Source: Carya illinoinensis (Eukaryota > Streptophyta > Magnoliopsida > Fagales > Juglandaceae). From it: a stretch of 64,000 bases of DNA. Below, piece by piece: positions 11,247-23,389 of this stretch. The notes below the pieces were generated by a model. That model ran no database searches and was not told where the DNA came from. It was given only the letters and a program-made list of their open reading frames with translations. Positions within the stretch are counted from its first letter, which is position 1, and each line of letters opens with the position of its first letter. The stretch is taken from NCBI RefSeq assembly GCF_018687715.1, contig NC_056753.1, positions 28,707,445-28,771,444 on the forward strand, read 5' to 3'. A program made the translations under genes and the position numbers.

Positions 11247-14200
11247 TGTAACAGCCCACTAGAAATCCAATTGTGGAATTTCTATTGACTTTAGGAACCT
11301 CGTGAAAACTCCGTAAGCTTACACGAATCGACTAATCGCATAGGTTTTAGCCTGTCAACATAGTTAGTGTTATCACTCACTATGGTGCCAGAAATGCGAT
11401 TTTAATTATTTGAGATAGTTAGAAGTGTCAGAATACATTATAGTCTACACCACTAGGCTTAATTGAATATTTAAGATTTTTCAGTAATAAGTTTGTTACG
11501 TTTATTTTTGGAGTGAATAGTAACCTCGGTAAACGTACTAAGCACAGTGTTTTCAAAATCACAGTGTGTAATGTCTAAATTAGGTTAGAGAAATTTTATT
11601 TGGACACATGAAAATATTTTAGCCACCTTACTCTTCCAAGTCTACTCCACATTTGAAAAATATATTGAGCTGATTTTTATAGATATTATTGGATAGAATA
11701 TTTTGAGATAATCTTTTATAGATATTTTGGGTAGGAGAAAACCACACTCAACTCTCAACTCCAGCCTTATCATCTCCCTTATTTTGTCCATAAGTATCTC
11801 CAGCCAGCACCCACGAACTTATCTTCAATTACACCTTCCAATAAAAGATTATCAAACACTCTCTCTCGGACAGCTTTTAGGAGTTCTTTTGCACGCCCAT
11901 TTCGAAGCTTTTGTAAGTGTTTTATCATAAAGTCTCTTTCATATAAGTTGTTCCTTTTTTATTCTAGTTTACATGGATATCTTATTTGCCCCATTTGAAG
12001 ATCATTTTGTCAGTCAAATATTATGTAAACTATAGAAAGGTCATTCTAGGAGATAAACTGGAGAATATATTATGGTTTGGAGTTTTTGACCAAGCTAATT
12101 GATAGATATTGGTCTGAAATTTTTATGGAGTATTGTTAACATGTATATATGACTATTGGTTGAGGATTTTTGCATGATTAAAGGTTTTGATGAAAGATTT
12201 TCTTAGATTTAGAAACTTAGAAACTGGAAGAGGAAAAACAGTTTCTGTTTTGAAACAGTTTAACTCTTTGATGGTCTAAATCTATTCTAATGACTTTGAT
12301 AATTTCATTGGAGGATCTTAAGCATCTTATATACATGTTATATTATTATTTTGAAGATATTTCATGTTAGTTTCAAATATATGAAATTTTATGCAAAGAG
12401 ATATTCAGATAAGCCAAAGTGTGAGTATTCTTGGCTAAATTTATATTTTGGTTAATTTCTAACCATGTGATCTTGAATTAGAAGCTTATATATGTTTTAG
12501 GACATCTTTTTAAACCATGTGATGGTTTGGTTTGAAGATCATATATTTATAAGTCATAGATCAAGAGATTTATCAAAACTAGTTGAGGAAAAAGTTTCTG
12601 TTTTTGGACTAAGTGTAAAACCAAAAACTCCAAATGTTATTTTGTGATTTTGGTGACTTTAGTTTGATGATTTAAAGCATTGTTGATGTTAGGATGATAT
12701 TATGAATATGTTAGAAGTAAGATTTGATTTTTGAAATTCTTGGAGATGTTTTGATTTAAAGACAAAACTTGTGATTCAAGTGCTTGGATCTTTTTACAAA
12801 AAAGTTTGGTGTTGATTATTAGTTTTTTTTAAATGGATGTTTTAAGTATGGTTTTGAACTTAGGATTGGAAGATGTTTGTTGCAAAATTTTGATTTCAGC
12901 ATGAGTTTTGAAGTTGGAAGGAATTGCAACAAAAATCAAGGGAAATGGCCTATGGATTTTTTGGCCATAGTGTGTTTTTCATAGTTGTGTTTTGTTTTAA
13001 ATTTTTCTGAGTTGATATTTAAGTTTATGACAAAATTTACATGAGGAATGTAAATTTTGGAAACTTTTGGAATTAGTATGCAAAATCCTTAAGTTATGGG
13101 TAAAACGGTAATTTTCCTACATGCAGAGAGTAAAATAGAAATTTTACTCTTTAAGTTAGTATCTTCCATATTTCAATTTATTAGTGATTTAGTGCTAACT
13201 TTTAGAATCATTAATTACAGTTCCTCGTGATCGCGCTTAAGGTTTTATAAGAAACGCGAAGATCGAGGTAAGTTAGCTTTTAACTTACTAGCAGTCTACT
13301 GTGTATGTGTGCTAAGTAAAAGAACTACAGTGTATGTATGTATGTTATCATATATGTCATGCCATACCAAGTTATCATGTAATTGTCTATTATACAGAAT
13401 TTATTATGTCATCAATTTTTATCTGTTACATAATATATTCTGTCATGTATTACTATACATTACAAGTATGTCATGTTAAATATGTTGTCTATTATATGTT
13501 ATGCCATATTACGAAATGTTTCTATCTCAAGTTGGTCATGTATTTCAAGTTATGTTCAAGTCACGTTATGTTACGTCAGGGTTTCAGTCCTTTCATATTC
13601 CAGTCACGTTTCATCTTGAGTACATTCAGTTTGTGTAGAATACATGGGGCCACAACAACTGTGGAGTATGTATTTAACTACATTGTGACGTGTAGAATAC
13701 ATGGGGCCACAATAACTGTGGAGTATGTATTTACACGTAGAATACATGGGGCCACAACAACTGTGGAGTATGTATTTTTCATGTTAAGTCAAGTTTGTGT
13801 AGAATTCATGGGGCCACAACAACTGTGGAGTATGTATTTACACGTAGAATACATGGGGCCACAACAACTGTGGAGTATGTATTTTTCATGTTAAGTCAAG
13901 TTTGTGTAGAATACATGGGGCCACAACAACTGTGGAGTATGTATTTACACGTAGAATACATGGGGCCACAACGACTGTGGAGTATGTATTTTTCATGTTA
14001 ATTCAAGTTTCAAAGCAAGTTCATGCTAAGTCAAGTTTCAGATCAAGTTCATGTCAAGTCAAGTTCAGTTCATGTTTCAATTTAAGTTATGTCAATTATG
14101 CTATGATGTACGCTAAGTTATACTTTAATTACTTATGAATTTGATTATGCATTTATGCTTTTACTATCATCCATGTATCATTAGCCTGTGTGGAAGTTTT

Positions 14201-14679
14201 TTGTTAACTTGCTGAGATTTGTAATCAAATTTCACTGTGGTAGTCCCAACTACCATTCCCCCCGAATGGTAGATCCTGTTACAGGACCTGAAGGAGGATC
14301 AGGAGCTGACCAACTAGACATAGTCGACTGAACGACGGTGCGTCGTTAATGTTAATATAGTAGTTAAATTACTACTTGTACGATGGAGTTGCATATCCAG
14401 TACTTTTGGATCATAACTATTTTGGACTAGTACTGTGATCTTAGTTATTCAATGAATCTTTATATATGAAGTATGTTTTAAGCATTTGGGATATTTTTAA
14501 TTTGGTGCATAGTATTGCTAAAAAAAAAAAAATTATCCGCTGCGAATATTGCATAATGTTAGATGCATGTTAGGAATATTGCATCTTATATGTCATGAAC
14601 GGGGGTAGGTAACCTTGTGTTGCATGTCTCGACGCTTCAAATGTCCGTCCGATCCCAAACGGAATTTGGGGGTGTCACA
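11247..14679 (+). repeat. 3' LTR of the gypsy element (3,433 bp)
   Basis: Begins TGTAACAGCCC and ends GGTGTCACA. It is the partner of the 5' LTR and shorter by 107 bases, which equals one dimer of the hairpin array. It is followed by the duplicated aaacg at 14680-14684. Confidence 0.92.
13633..13992 (+). repeat. Hairpin tandem array in the 3' LTR (7 units)
   Basis: Seven copies of the same hairpin unit as in the 5' LTR, with the same alternating spacers. One fewer 107-bp dimer is present. Units are more homogeneous here than in the 5' copy, where units 4, 6, 7, 8 and 9 have drifted. Confidence 0.9.
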
Positions 14680-14684
14680 AAACG

Positions 14685-16961
14685 GCACTGTTTTGTCCAC
14701 CACAAAACAGCGTCGTTTCATTAATGGGTTAACCCTATGCATTCCCCCCCGCCCCCCGCGTCCCCTGACTCCCTTCCCCTCCCCTCCCGAGTCCCGGCCT
14801 TCGTAGATAGCACGAAACCCACTCCCGTCGCCTTAGGGTTTCCCTCCTCCCTCTCGCAACCAGTCCGTCCGCCGCACACCGTGTTCCCTCCTCCCTCTCT
14901 CTCGCACGACGCATGACGCCGGACGCACGCCGCACGCCGTACGGTACATAGTAAGTTAAATTTTATCCTCCTCTTTTGATTTTCTCCGTTGATTTTTTTT
15001 TTTTTAGTTTTGATCGGAGATTGGAGGAATGATGGGGTTGAATCGGAGATGGAGGATGGGATTTGTGAATTGTGTGCTGTGGATTCGTGTGATTGTGTGA
15101 TTGTTTCGGATTGGTATTTTTTTGGATTCATTGGATTGTTTTTTTTTTTTTGTAAATTTCATTGAAACCCCCTAAATTGATTTAGGGGTTTCATCAATTT
15201 ATTTTTAGGGGTTTCATTGATTGAAACCCCTAAGACATAGCTTTGAATCTTAATTCCTTTGATTCCAAAATAGGAATGATCAATTTTTAATTTGTTGCTT
15301 GTAAATATGTAAACTACTTATGCTTTTCATATTGTAATTTAGACAAAAGATTCATACAGTCTTAGATTGTATAAATTTCATGTACTTTCTTTAAAAAATT
15401 TAAGAAAAATCAAGGACTCATATGAAAAGAAAAAAAAATTATGGTGGGCACCTCTTTTTCTCAATAATTTTATACGGGAGTTGCACCTTTTAAGTTTATA
15501 TCTAGCACTACTCATGATTAAATATGAGTTAAACATTGTTTATTTGTTCTTTTATTTTTTTTTATCTTAAAAAGACAGTTTTCTCAAGTGATTGAAGATA
15601 TAGAAGCTCAACATTTTGTACAAGTAAAATACAAATTAGCTTGTCTATAAAAATTATAATTAACCTTCAAAACTAAAATTACTGTTGCAATGTGATGATA
15701 TATTCAGATCATTCGCTAGTTTTGAAGGGCAAAATTTAATTGAAAAGTTTGGTCACATGCTGCATGCATTTCAGGCTTTGAAATAATGATGAGAATGCAA
15801 ACATTGTATATTATGGTATTAATGTAATTACTTTGCCCAATATTTCTAAGGTCATGATATAAATAATCTTATGGGGCCTAAATTAGGTTTAATAGGCCAA
15901 TTTTAAATAAACTGACGGGTTATTTTGATGGAAATTGCGTGACACTCCTAACCTATGGGAATTGGGTGTTACAATTAATAACAATTTCAAGAATATGGGA
16001 CGCAATAATAGGCTATGCTAGGTTTTTAATTTTTTAAAGAAAGTTTTCAAAAAAAAAAAAAATTCCAACTTCAATCTAAACATCTTTTACACATACAAAA
16101 AATTTTATATTTCTCAAGTGAAATTCTCACATAATTATTTGCCAAGATTTTTGTGGGAAAAAGAAAAAAAACAAAAACCATATCCACTTTCACTAAAAAC
16201 ATGAAAAAAACACATCTCACACAATATGAATATTTATCCAACTATTTTGTCAAATCTATTACCCACAATGCAAACAACTTCTTATTTTTCTATTTTTTTG
16301 ACAAAAATGATCAAAGATTTCATTAGCCATAAATGCTCAAATGTTGTAATTAATTTATGGCAGCCATTCTAACTCTACAAAACTGGCTATCCAAGGAAGA
16401 AGGTAAATTTTCAAAATAGGAAAAATATCAAATCAGACTCTTGCTCATTAATTTATGAGAAATGCTATATGTCTCATTGGGTTCTCTCGATGGTGGGTGT
16501 CGATTTTTTTTTTTTTAAACTTAATGATTAAAGAAGTATTTTTTTAATGATATTGTAATTTTTTAAAAAAATGTTAAAAAATATATATGAAAAAAGTAAA
16601 AAATTGATGATATTGTAATCATTTTATATGTTTATTTTTACATAATCTTTTTATGATTAAAGTATTTTAAAAAAATAAACAGATCAAATATACTAGCAAG
16701 AAACCCCTAAATCGATTTAGGGTTTCGGATTGGAACCCCAAATCCAAAACCCTAATTTGGTGGTTGGGGTTTCATTGATTGAAACCCCTAAATTGAATTA
16801 GGGGTTTCAATCAATGAGGGGCCTAATTTGATTTAGGGTTTCGGATTGGAACCCCAAACCCAATTATTTTTTTGATGTATGCAGTTTTGTATGCAATTTT
16901 TGCTGATTGTGTTGGATTGCACTTTGAATTTTATTATTATTTTTTTGTTGGAGAATCAGGA
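14685..16961 (+). other. hAT-2 5' non-coding region
   Basis: Resumption of hAT-2 after the gypsy element. 14685-14721 completes a split palindrome. 14745-14945 is strikingly C-rich, probably the element's promoter or leader (inference). 15161-15233 and 16700-16862 contain inverted AAACCCCTAAAT/ATTTAGGGGTTT repeats that can fold into hairpins. The AT-rich stretch between them (15240-16690) shows nothing I can name. Short open frames in the C-rich part are compositional artefacts. Confidence 0.6.
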
Positions 16962-19185
16962 ATGTCTTCGGATTTCAGTGATAGCTCGCCTTCCCCAGCC
17001 AACACCTCTACCCCAAAAACTAACCATACTCCTACCCCTATAACAAGTACACCTTGCCCTGCTCCGAAACCCACACAAGGCAAGAAACCTGTATCCATAG
17101 TTTGGCAACACTTTACCAAACTAGAGGGTGGTGACCCCAACAACTCACAAGCTAAATGTAATCACTGTGGAATATGGATGTCACTATAGGAAACATGGTA
17201 CATCCCAACTGAAGGTCCATCTAGAGGAACAATGCAAGAAGAGTCCAATTTTAAAATCCTTAATAGAGAAGGGTCAATTTAGACTAGATTTTAAAATGAC
17301 GGATGGGAGTAGTGGGGCTGGGGGGCCAACATTGAAGGGGTATATGAAGTATAACCCCGATGAGTGTAGAAGGAAGTTAGCTCGTATGATTGTCATGGAC
17401 GAGCTGCCTTTTCAGTTTGTGGAGGGTAAAGGGTTCCAAGAATTTGTCCAAGAGTTGGAACCGAGATTTGTACTTCCTTCTCGTCACACTGTGGCAAAGG
17501 ATATTAAGAAGATGTACCTCTGTGATAAAGATGTTTTGAGGGGCCAATTGGCAGGTTTGGTAGTTTGCCTCACTACCGATACTTGGACTTCTATCCAAAA
17601 TATGAATTACATGTCGTTGACTGTGCATTTTGTTGATGCTGATTGGGTTCTGCACAAAAAGATTATTAAATTTTGTCAAATAACTGATCATAAGGGTGAG
17701 ACGATTGGGAAGGCCTTGGAGGACGCAATAAAGGAGTGGGGATTGGAAAAAGTTTTGTCTGTGTCAGTTGATAATGCGCCGTCTAATGATGTCGCATTGG
17801 GATATCTAAAGAATTATCTTAAAGATGCAAATAAGACATTCTTGGGTGGTGAATAATTGCATGTTAGATGTGCTGCACATATTTTGAATTTAATTGTGAC
17901 TGAGGGGTTAAAAGATGTTGATGACTCGGTTGCACGAGTTAGAATGGCTGTGAAATGGGTGAGGTCTTCTCCTTCTAAATTGGAGAAATTCAAAGTTGCT
18001 GCAAAGGATGCGGGCATAACATCGAAGAAGGGTCTTTGTACTGATGTTCCTACCAGATGGAACTCAACCTTCTTGATGTTGAAGGCGGTTCAAGAATATA
18101 AGACAGCCTTTCAATTATTGGGTGATGAAGACATCCAATATGTCAAATACTTTGATGAGCACGGGAGATCACGAAAGCCTAATGATGATGATTGGGTGGT
18201 AGTTTCTACTTTCGTTGATTTTCTTGGATTATTTTATGATGTCACATTGAATATATCTAGTTCTTTGTACCCTACATCCTATGGATTTTGTCAACAAATA
18301 TGTAGGGTAAAAGAAGAATTAGAAGATATGCGTAGGGGTTCCAATGAAAGGATGAGGGGGATGGCAGTGACTATGATGCTAAAATATGACAAGTATTGGG
18401 GAGATTTGACTAGAATGAATATTTTCTTATATGTGGTTGTTATTCTTGATCCTCATCTGAAAGTTTCAGGCTTGTTATATGGGTTGAGACTTATTCACGA
18501 TCAGGTATAGACTGAACTTATTGGTAAATTGGCCCGAGATACCCTGAAAAAATTGTATGATGAGTTTAATGCAATTAAGGGTGGTACTACATCGAAAACA
18601 CATACACCGACCCCAACGTCTTCTATAGACACCGTGACCGGGCCTCCTACAAAGAAGCGCAGAATGCCGTGGACTAAGACCCTCGCACAGAATCTCACAC
18701 TAGTCCATCAATCTACGGAGGTCGTTTCTGAGTTAGACAACTATTTGTCAGCGGATATGGTCCAAGATGATGATGATCATTTCGATATATTAGGATGGTG
18801 GAAGAATGCCTCAAAGAAATATCCCATCATTTCTGATATTGCCTGCTGTATGTTGGCCATCCCTATTAGCACCGTTGCCTCAGAGTCAGCCTTTAGTACC
18901 GGAGGTCGTATATTGAATCCTTTCTGTAGTTCATTGTCTCCTACAACTGTAGAGGCATTGATATGCACACAGAGTTGGACGATAGGAAAGGATATTCATG
19001 TTTCGGATATTTTAGATTTTAAGGAGACCGATGAGGGTAGTGATCAGTCTGGATTTGGACCACCTGGTAATTGTTTTTTATTTTATTATTTTAATTTATT
19101 TATATTCATTTCCATTTCATCGTTATTAATTTTAATATTAATTTTTGTAGTAACATATGAGACGTCTAGCACCTCTGCAACATAA
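16962..19185 (+). pseudogene. hAT-2 transposase pseudogene
   Basis: Ac/hAT-type transposase that would cut and paste the element. From the ATG at 16962: a Ser/Pro/Thr-rich N-terminus, a BED zinc finger (VWQHFTKLEGG...CNHC, then HGTSQLKVHLEEQC), the RNase-H-fold core (CLTTDTWTSIQNMNYMSLTVHF, SVDNAPSND, HVRCAAHILNLIV, PTRWNSTFLML) and the C-terminal dimerisation domain (FDILGWWKNASKKYP, STVASESAFSTGGRIL). Damage: a one-base frameshift inside the zinc finger near 17169, TAA at 17854-17856 and TAG at 18508-18510. After PGPP near 19066 there is a GT...AG segment (19067-19150, 84 nt, in frame) that is probably a last intron, followed by TYETSSTSAT and the stop. The product is therefore non-functional as read. 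Confidence 0.88.
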
Positions 19186-19874
19186 AAATGTGCTCAAGCC
19201 TGGGCCGCCCCAACTGTCACACCCCTTAACTCAAAGACAAGCCACAGCTGACAAGCCTCTTTAGAATATTCAATTTTTAATTATTTGATCAAATTTTGTA
19301 TTCAATAATTTGTAATGTTGATACAATGTCCCTTGGACACTTTTATGTTTGTAATTTTGTAATTGTTTAGCTTTTCAATTTTGTAATAACTTAGTTATTA
19401 TTATTAGTTTATTACATATTAGACTCTTAGACTAGTAACTTTTATTAGCCATAAAATCAATTACTATTCATAACACTTTTTTTTTTTAATCTGGTTTTTA
19501 AATTTTTTTTTCCTTTTTACTTATAATTTTATGGGCTGAAAAATGAAAATGGCCTACAAGCTTGTTTTGAGCTAAAAATACAACATTGTGGGTCATTTTT
19601 GGTCTATTGCTGAGGTTTCTGGGCCGAAAATGGCCTAGAAATTGCTTCTGGGCCATTTTCGGCCTAGAAAATGCTTCTGGTCCCAAGGGGGTGCGGGGGG
19701 GCGGACGGATTGCCCCCCCACACCGTAACCCGTCATGCGGGACGGGGTACCCCGCCCCCGCACACCAGGGGAAGGGGACGGGGAAGTTTTTTCCCATCCA
19801 CCCCATGTGGGGGCGGGGGGCGGGGGGAGGGAGAGGGGTCTACCCCGCACCGTATGGTGTGGGTAGCACCCCTA
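19186..19874 (+). other. hAT-2 3' non-coding end
   Basis: AT-rich to about 19560, then a short repeated motif around GGGCCATTTTCGGCCTAGAAA (19621-19682) and an extremely G/C-rich terminal block ending in the inverted repeat CACCCCTA. Open frames here on both strands are driven by base composition and are not genes. Confidence 0.7.
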
Positions 19875-19882
19875 ATATAAGC
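19875..19882. repeat. Right 8-bp target-site duplication of hAT-2
   Basis: atataagc, identical to 2536-2543. On the minus strand it falls in the reading frame of the interrupted hAT-1 transposase. Confidence 0.9.
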
Positions 19883-20820
19883 AGCGCACTACATGTGAAG
19901 AAATTTACTATTCAATATAGTACAATCATTATCTTTTATTATCCTCCTCATGTAATCAATAACAACATCATTTAAGGAGGCATTATCAATTGTGATGGTC
20001 AAAATCTTATCAACACCTCATTTATGCAATCTCAAATCTAACACCCTCCCAATAGTTTTGCCCATATAGTTAGTAATTTGGCAAAACTTGATTATTTTCT
20101 TATGTAATCTCAAATTGTAATCAATAAAACATGCAATACTACACATACAGTTCATATTTTGCACCGATGTCCACGTATCAGTTGTCAGACAACTTCTTTG
20201 ACCATCCAACAATTTCTTTAGATGTATCTTCTCTTTGTTATACAGTTTAATACAATCCATTTTTAAAGTAGTTCGGAATGGTAAAATAAATCGAGACTCT
20301 AAATCAGTCACAAATTTAATAAACCATTCATTCTCCACTAGCGTAAAACACAATTCACATCTAATAAAAAACTTAGCTGTTGATACCTTAAGTTTTTCTA
20401 CATCATATTTTACTAGACTTAATTTGTGTGCTACACACTCTATCCTCTGCATCCGTTTTAACACTAGAAGTTTGACTTTTTTCAACTCCTTTAACTTTAA
20501 GAATGGAAGTTTCATATACATTTTGGATGTGGTATATCATGGATGAAGTGTCATTTTTGTATTGACAACTGTATAGCTTAGCACAATAATTGCACTGAGC
20601 TTTTAAGTTATCAAGGTCAATAGATTCCACCTTAGTAAAGTGTTCACATACAAAATATTAGTTGCTAGGTCTTTTTTTGTATTTATTGGGTAAAGATAGA
20701 ATGGAACGGGTAGGATGTTGTGTATATGTGGATGAAAGGATTGGAAGACTTCCAAACTTCTCTACATCCACTGGAATAGAAGAGGATTCGCCTACCCCTT
20801 AGGCTGTACCAACATTTCAA
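19875..20820 (-). pseudogene. hAT transposase pseudogene, N-terminal half (outer element hAT-1)
   Basis: On the minus strand this shows a degraded BED-type zinc finger (EHFTKV...LKAQCNYCAKLYSC, 20660-20560) preceded by a proline/serine-rich leader. The catalytic-core start follows (FVTDLESRFILP, CLTTDTWTSVQNMNCM, LHKKIIKFCQITNYMGKTIGRVL), then TIDNASLND, and it breaks at the Cys-Ala-Ala motif at the hAT-2 insertion point. The remaining half continues at 2543 and runs to 1375. It is similar to, but clearly diverged from, hAT-2, so the two are different copies or families. Multiple stops and shifts are present. The element's outer termini were not identified. Confidence 0.8.
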
Positions 20821-22363
20821 ATCATAGTATCTTCTTTCACCTATTAAAGGTACAACAAAACCAAAGAAAAACAGGAAATTAAAAACAAGTATGACAAATT
20901 GACCACCACCATATATTATGGAAAATAATAAATACCAAAAAAATAACATATATTATGGCAAATAATATACAAATAATCACAAAGAGTTGCTGCCTACGAA
21001 GTTTTGGCGTAAGAATGTATTATGCAAATTGATAAGTAAAATGGCCAAAAAATAGAGAAAAATGACTCTCTCATGTGTACTGTTTATTAATAAAAAATTC
21101 TATAGATTAAAATATTTAAATTTCTATTTTTTAGTGAGCAATGTACCGGGACGTGCACAGGCTTTGATTGGATTAGGTTTGCGATTCTGATCACAGCTTG
21201 ACTGCATGTAATGGTGATCATGCTGGGATTTAACTGATGTATGCCTAGCTAATATCTCAGTATACTAAATACCAAGGATTCTAAAACTATTGAAGAAAAA
21301 AAAAATGCAAAAATAATATCATATATATATATGGGTTATTAAAAGAGGATTTTATGACATTTATTTGAGCTTTGAATGTTGGTCTACGGTCTATTTCTTT
21401 GATACTGATGATATAAGGAAACTCCACCAAGCTGCTGCAAATCAAAAGGCCACAAAGAGGATTGATGTTTCCAATTTCAAGTCATGAAACCAAATAAGGT
21501 AAGAAATACTGATTAGCTTATAATTTCTCATTCTGTCTTTAATGTAGTTTTATATTCAAATCCAAACACATCTTATACACTATAAGTATATAAAATCAAG
21601 ACTATGAGCCAGTTGGTTTAAAAGTTGCTATTGAAGTTTCATATTATGTTCATATTACATTTGTATATATGTATTAGCCTATTGTACCTACCTACATGGT
21701 ATCTTGGGAACATGACAATTGAAATTTCTCTTGAAAATGGAGTGTCACTTTTCATGCAAAATAGGGTATTAATTTTGTAAAGGAAAAATGCAAAATTAAT
21801 TCTTGAATTTTGCACGGTTATCTTTTCATGCAAAGCTAGCCTAAGTTTCTAGCTATTGAAAAGTGCAAAAACCAAAACAAAAAACAAAAAAACAAAAAAA
21901 AAAATCAGTTTTAATAGTTTAAAATACCAAATGCAAAATGTAATTGAGGCATATAGATGAAATTAATACATCAAAAGCTTTAAGAAAACTTATAGCAAAC
22001 AGATCCAGGTAATTGAATACACAACAAGCAATACCATGAAATACTAGCCATCCAAGACTCAATCCAACTAAGCAGAGGATATAAACAACAACAACAAGAC
22101 TCAATCCATCGAGTCACTAAGTCACTGTAGCAGTAACATTTTGTCTATTAAACAACCTAGAAGCTGCTTTAGATCACAAATTACACAAACCATCAAATGA
22201 ATATATGGTATATAGCAATCAAACTACACTTAATTAAAACTAACTCCCATATAAACCAGCAGCAATAATAATAAAGATTAATCATAGAAACCCATCTGAA
22301 ATTTGGGAATCATTTGTGACATTCACTCAATGAAAAAATGTCAAAATAATAAGTATGCTCAGA
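20821..22363. other. Intergenic, nothing recognised
   Basis: AT-rich DNA with poly-A runs (for example 21880-21905) and a (TA)n run near 21320. It may contain the outer right end of hAT-1. Only short, featureless open frames. Confidence 0.4.
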
Positions 22364-22890
22364 TCATGACGAGGTGAATAAACTCAACCATAAAGACCCA
22401 TAAATAAAATCAAACGATAAATGGTAAAAGCTCAACATTTGCATGAGCTGTAAAAGCTCGATAGTGTTAACACAGAGAGAGAGAGAGACAGAGACAAAGA
22501 AAAACCAACTTTGATCCGCGCACAAGGATGAAGACGATGGAGCTTGATGAAGACGGCGAAGCAACCAGATGAAGACAACGGCGTGACAAAGCTGATTTTG
22601 ATCTACAGAGGAGGCTAGGGTTTCGACGTGAGTGAGAGTGAGAGAGATTAATTGGTCTGAGAGTAATATGGAGGGTAATCTAACAAGAGCGTTGTTTTGA
22701 TACAGGTGGTCTGTTTTTAGAAAAACCCATATGCCGGGTTTTAAACCTGGGTTCTAGGTTTAAAACCGGTACCCGGCCTGGGTTTTATTATGCGGTACCC
22801 AGCCTTAGATTCTTTCTGGTCGAAACCCGTAACCAGAACTCGATTAACCAAATTCCGAACTGAGCCAACACGGGCTGGATGAATAGTCCT
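22364..22890 (-). mobile_element. Possible hAT-like 5' terminal fragment
   Basis: On the minus strand a GC-rich leader made of repeated AAACCCGG/GGTACCGG-type words (22720-22810) is followed by a (CT)-rich, leader-like stretch with AAACCCTAG (about 22615) and CTTCATC repeats. This combination resembles the termini and leader of plant hAT elements. No transposase follows, so it would be a truncated or non-autonomous remnant. Low confidence. Confidence 0.3.
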
Positions 22891-23377
22891 ATGTGTAGTC
22901 TGCTACACTTCTAGCACAATGAAAGAAGTTAGAACGAGGAAAGCATAGAAATAGAAAATAAAGAGAAGAGTGTTTGGGCAAACCCATTTGAAAAGTCGTG
23001 AAATTTTTGTTTCTAGGCCATGGATGGTTTTTGGGAAGGTGTCAAGGGAGCATGAAATGATGGACAGGTGTCGAGTTTTTCTCCATAGAGAGTGGGGGAG
23101 TGGGCTGCTTGTGTTGAAGAGTTGGGAGCTTTTTGGACAAGTTTATTTATTTATTGTTTTTTTGGTTGGTGTCTTATTGCCTTTATACGTCGGGGAGGGG
23201 AATGGCGACGACGTCTGCTATTTGCTGGATTTCACTCCGACCAATAACACGGGTTGTTTGTTGGGGATGGGAAATGCTCTGACGGGAAAAATATCGAACA
23301 CATAAGATATGAAAGAAAGATTTAAATTTATTGGCGTGATACAATGTAATGTAAGTTTATGAAATCTCTTTTGTGTA
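22891..23377. other. Intergenic, one unassigned open frame
   Basis: Contains a 111-codon plus-strand open frame (22970-23305) with a hydrophobic middle segment but no motif I recognise and no clear gene structure around it. Probably chance. Confidence 0.3.
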
Positions 23378-23389
23378 TCTATCTCTAAT

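Larger units (their letters stand above)
2805..14679 (+). mobile_element. Ty3/gypsy LTR retrotransposon (Tekay/Del-like chromovirus)
   Basis: A complete but inactivated LTR retrotransposon of 11,875 bp, bounded by TG...CA termini and the 5-bp duplication aaacg. Layout: 5' LTR 2805-6344, primer-binding site 6348-6359, gag, protease, reverse transcriptase, RNase H, integrase, chromodomain, polypurine tract, 3' LTR 11247-14679. The order RT-RNase H-integrase defines Ty3/gypsy. The C-terminal chromodomain-like segment, the initiator-Met primer site and the very long LTRs point to the Tekay/Del chromovirus lineage (inference). Coding sequence carries stops, a deletion and a catalytic substitution. 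Spot comparison of a few hundred LTR bases suggests roughly 1-2% divergence, so it is a fairly young insertion. Confidence 0.93.
2544..19874 (+). mobile_element. hAT DNA transposon (hAT-2), interrupted by a gypsy element
   Basis: The element begins TAGGGGTGGGCAGC and ends GTAGCACCCCTA, so the outer 8 bases form a perfect terminal inverted repeat, and it is flanked by the 8-bp duplication atataagc. It is 17,331 bp as found, or about 5.45 kb once the nested retrotransposon and its duplicated bases are discounted. Both ends are very GC-rich (2550-2690 and 19675-19870), unlike the AT-rich neighbourhood. Inside are palindromic modules near the left end, clusters of inverted AAACCCCTA-type repeats (15161-15233, 16700-16862) and a plus-strand transposase pseudogene (16962-19185). 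It lies inside the transposase gene of another hAT copy. Confidence 0.88.

Noticed and set aside
14721..15131. 136-codon minus-strand frame in the C-rich hAT-2 leader
   Set aside because: Arg/Gly-rich translation caused by extreme base composition inside a transposon.
15940..15980. Short TGACACTCC...GGGTGTTACA segment as a solo LTR
   Set aside because: Only about 30 bases between TG and CA; too short to support an LTR.
15161..16862. AAACCCTA-like words as an interstitial telomere
   Set aside because: Units are inverted and spaced, not head-to-tail TTTAGGG repeats, and lie in a transposon leader.
19586..19975. 129-codon plus-strand and overlapping minus-strand frames in the hAT-2 3' end
   Set aside because: Low-complexity G/C-rich DNA at a transposon terminus; frames open on both strands.
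22970..23305. 111-codon open frame upstream of MDH
   Set aside because: No motif, no splice or promoter context. A possible chance frame; mentioned only as unassigned.
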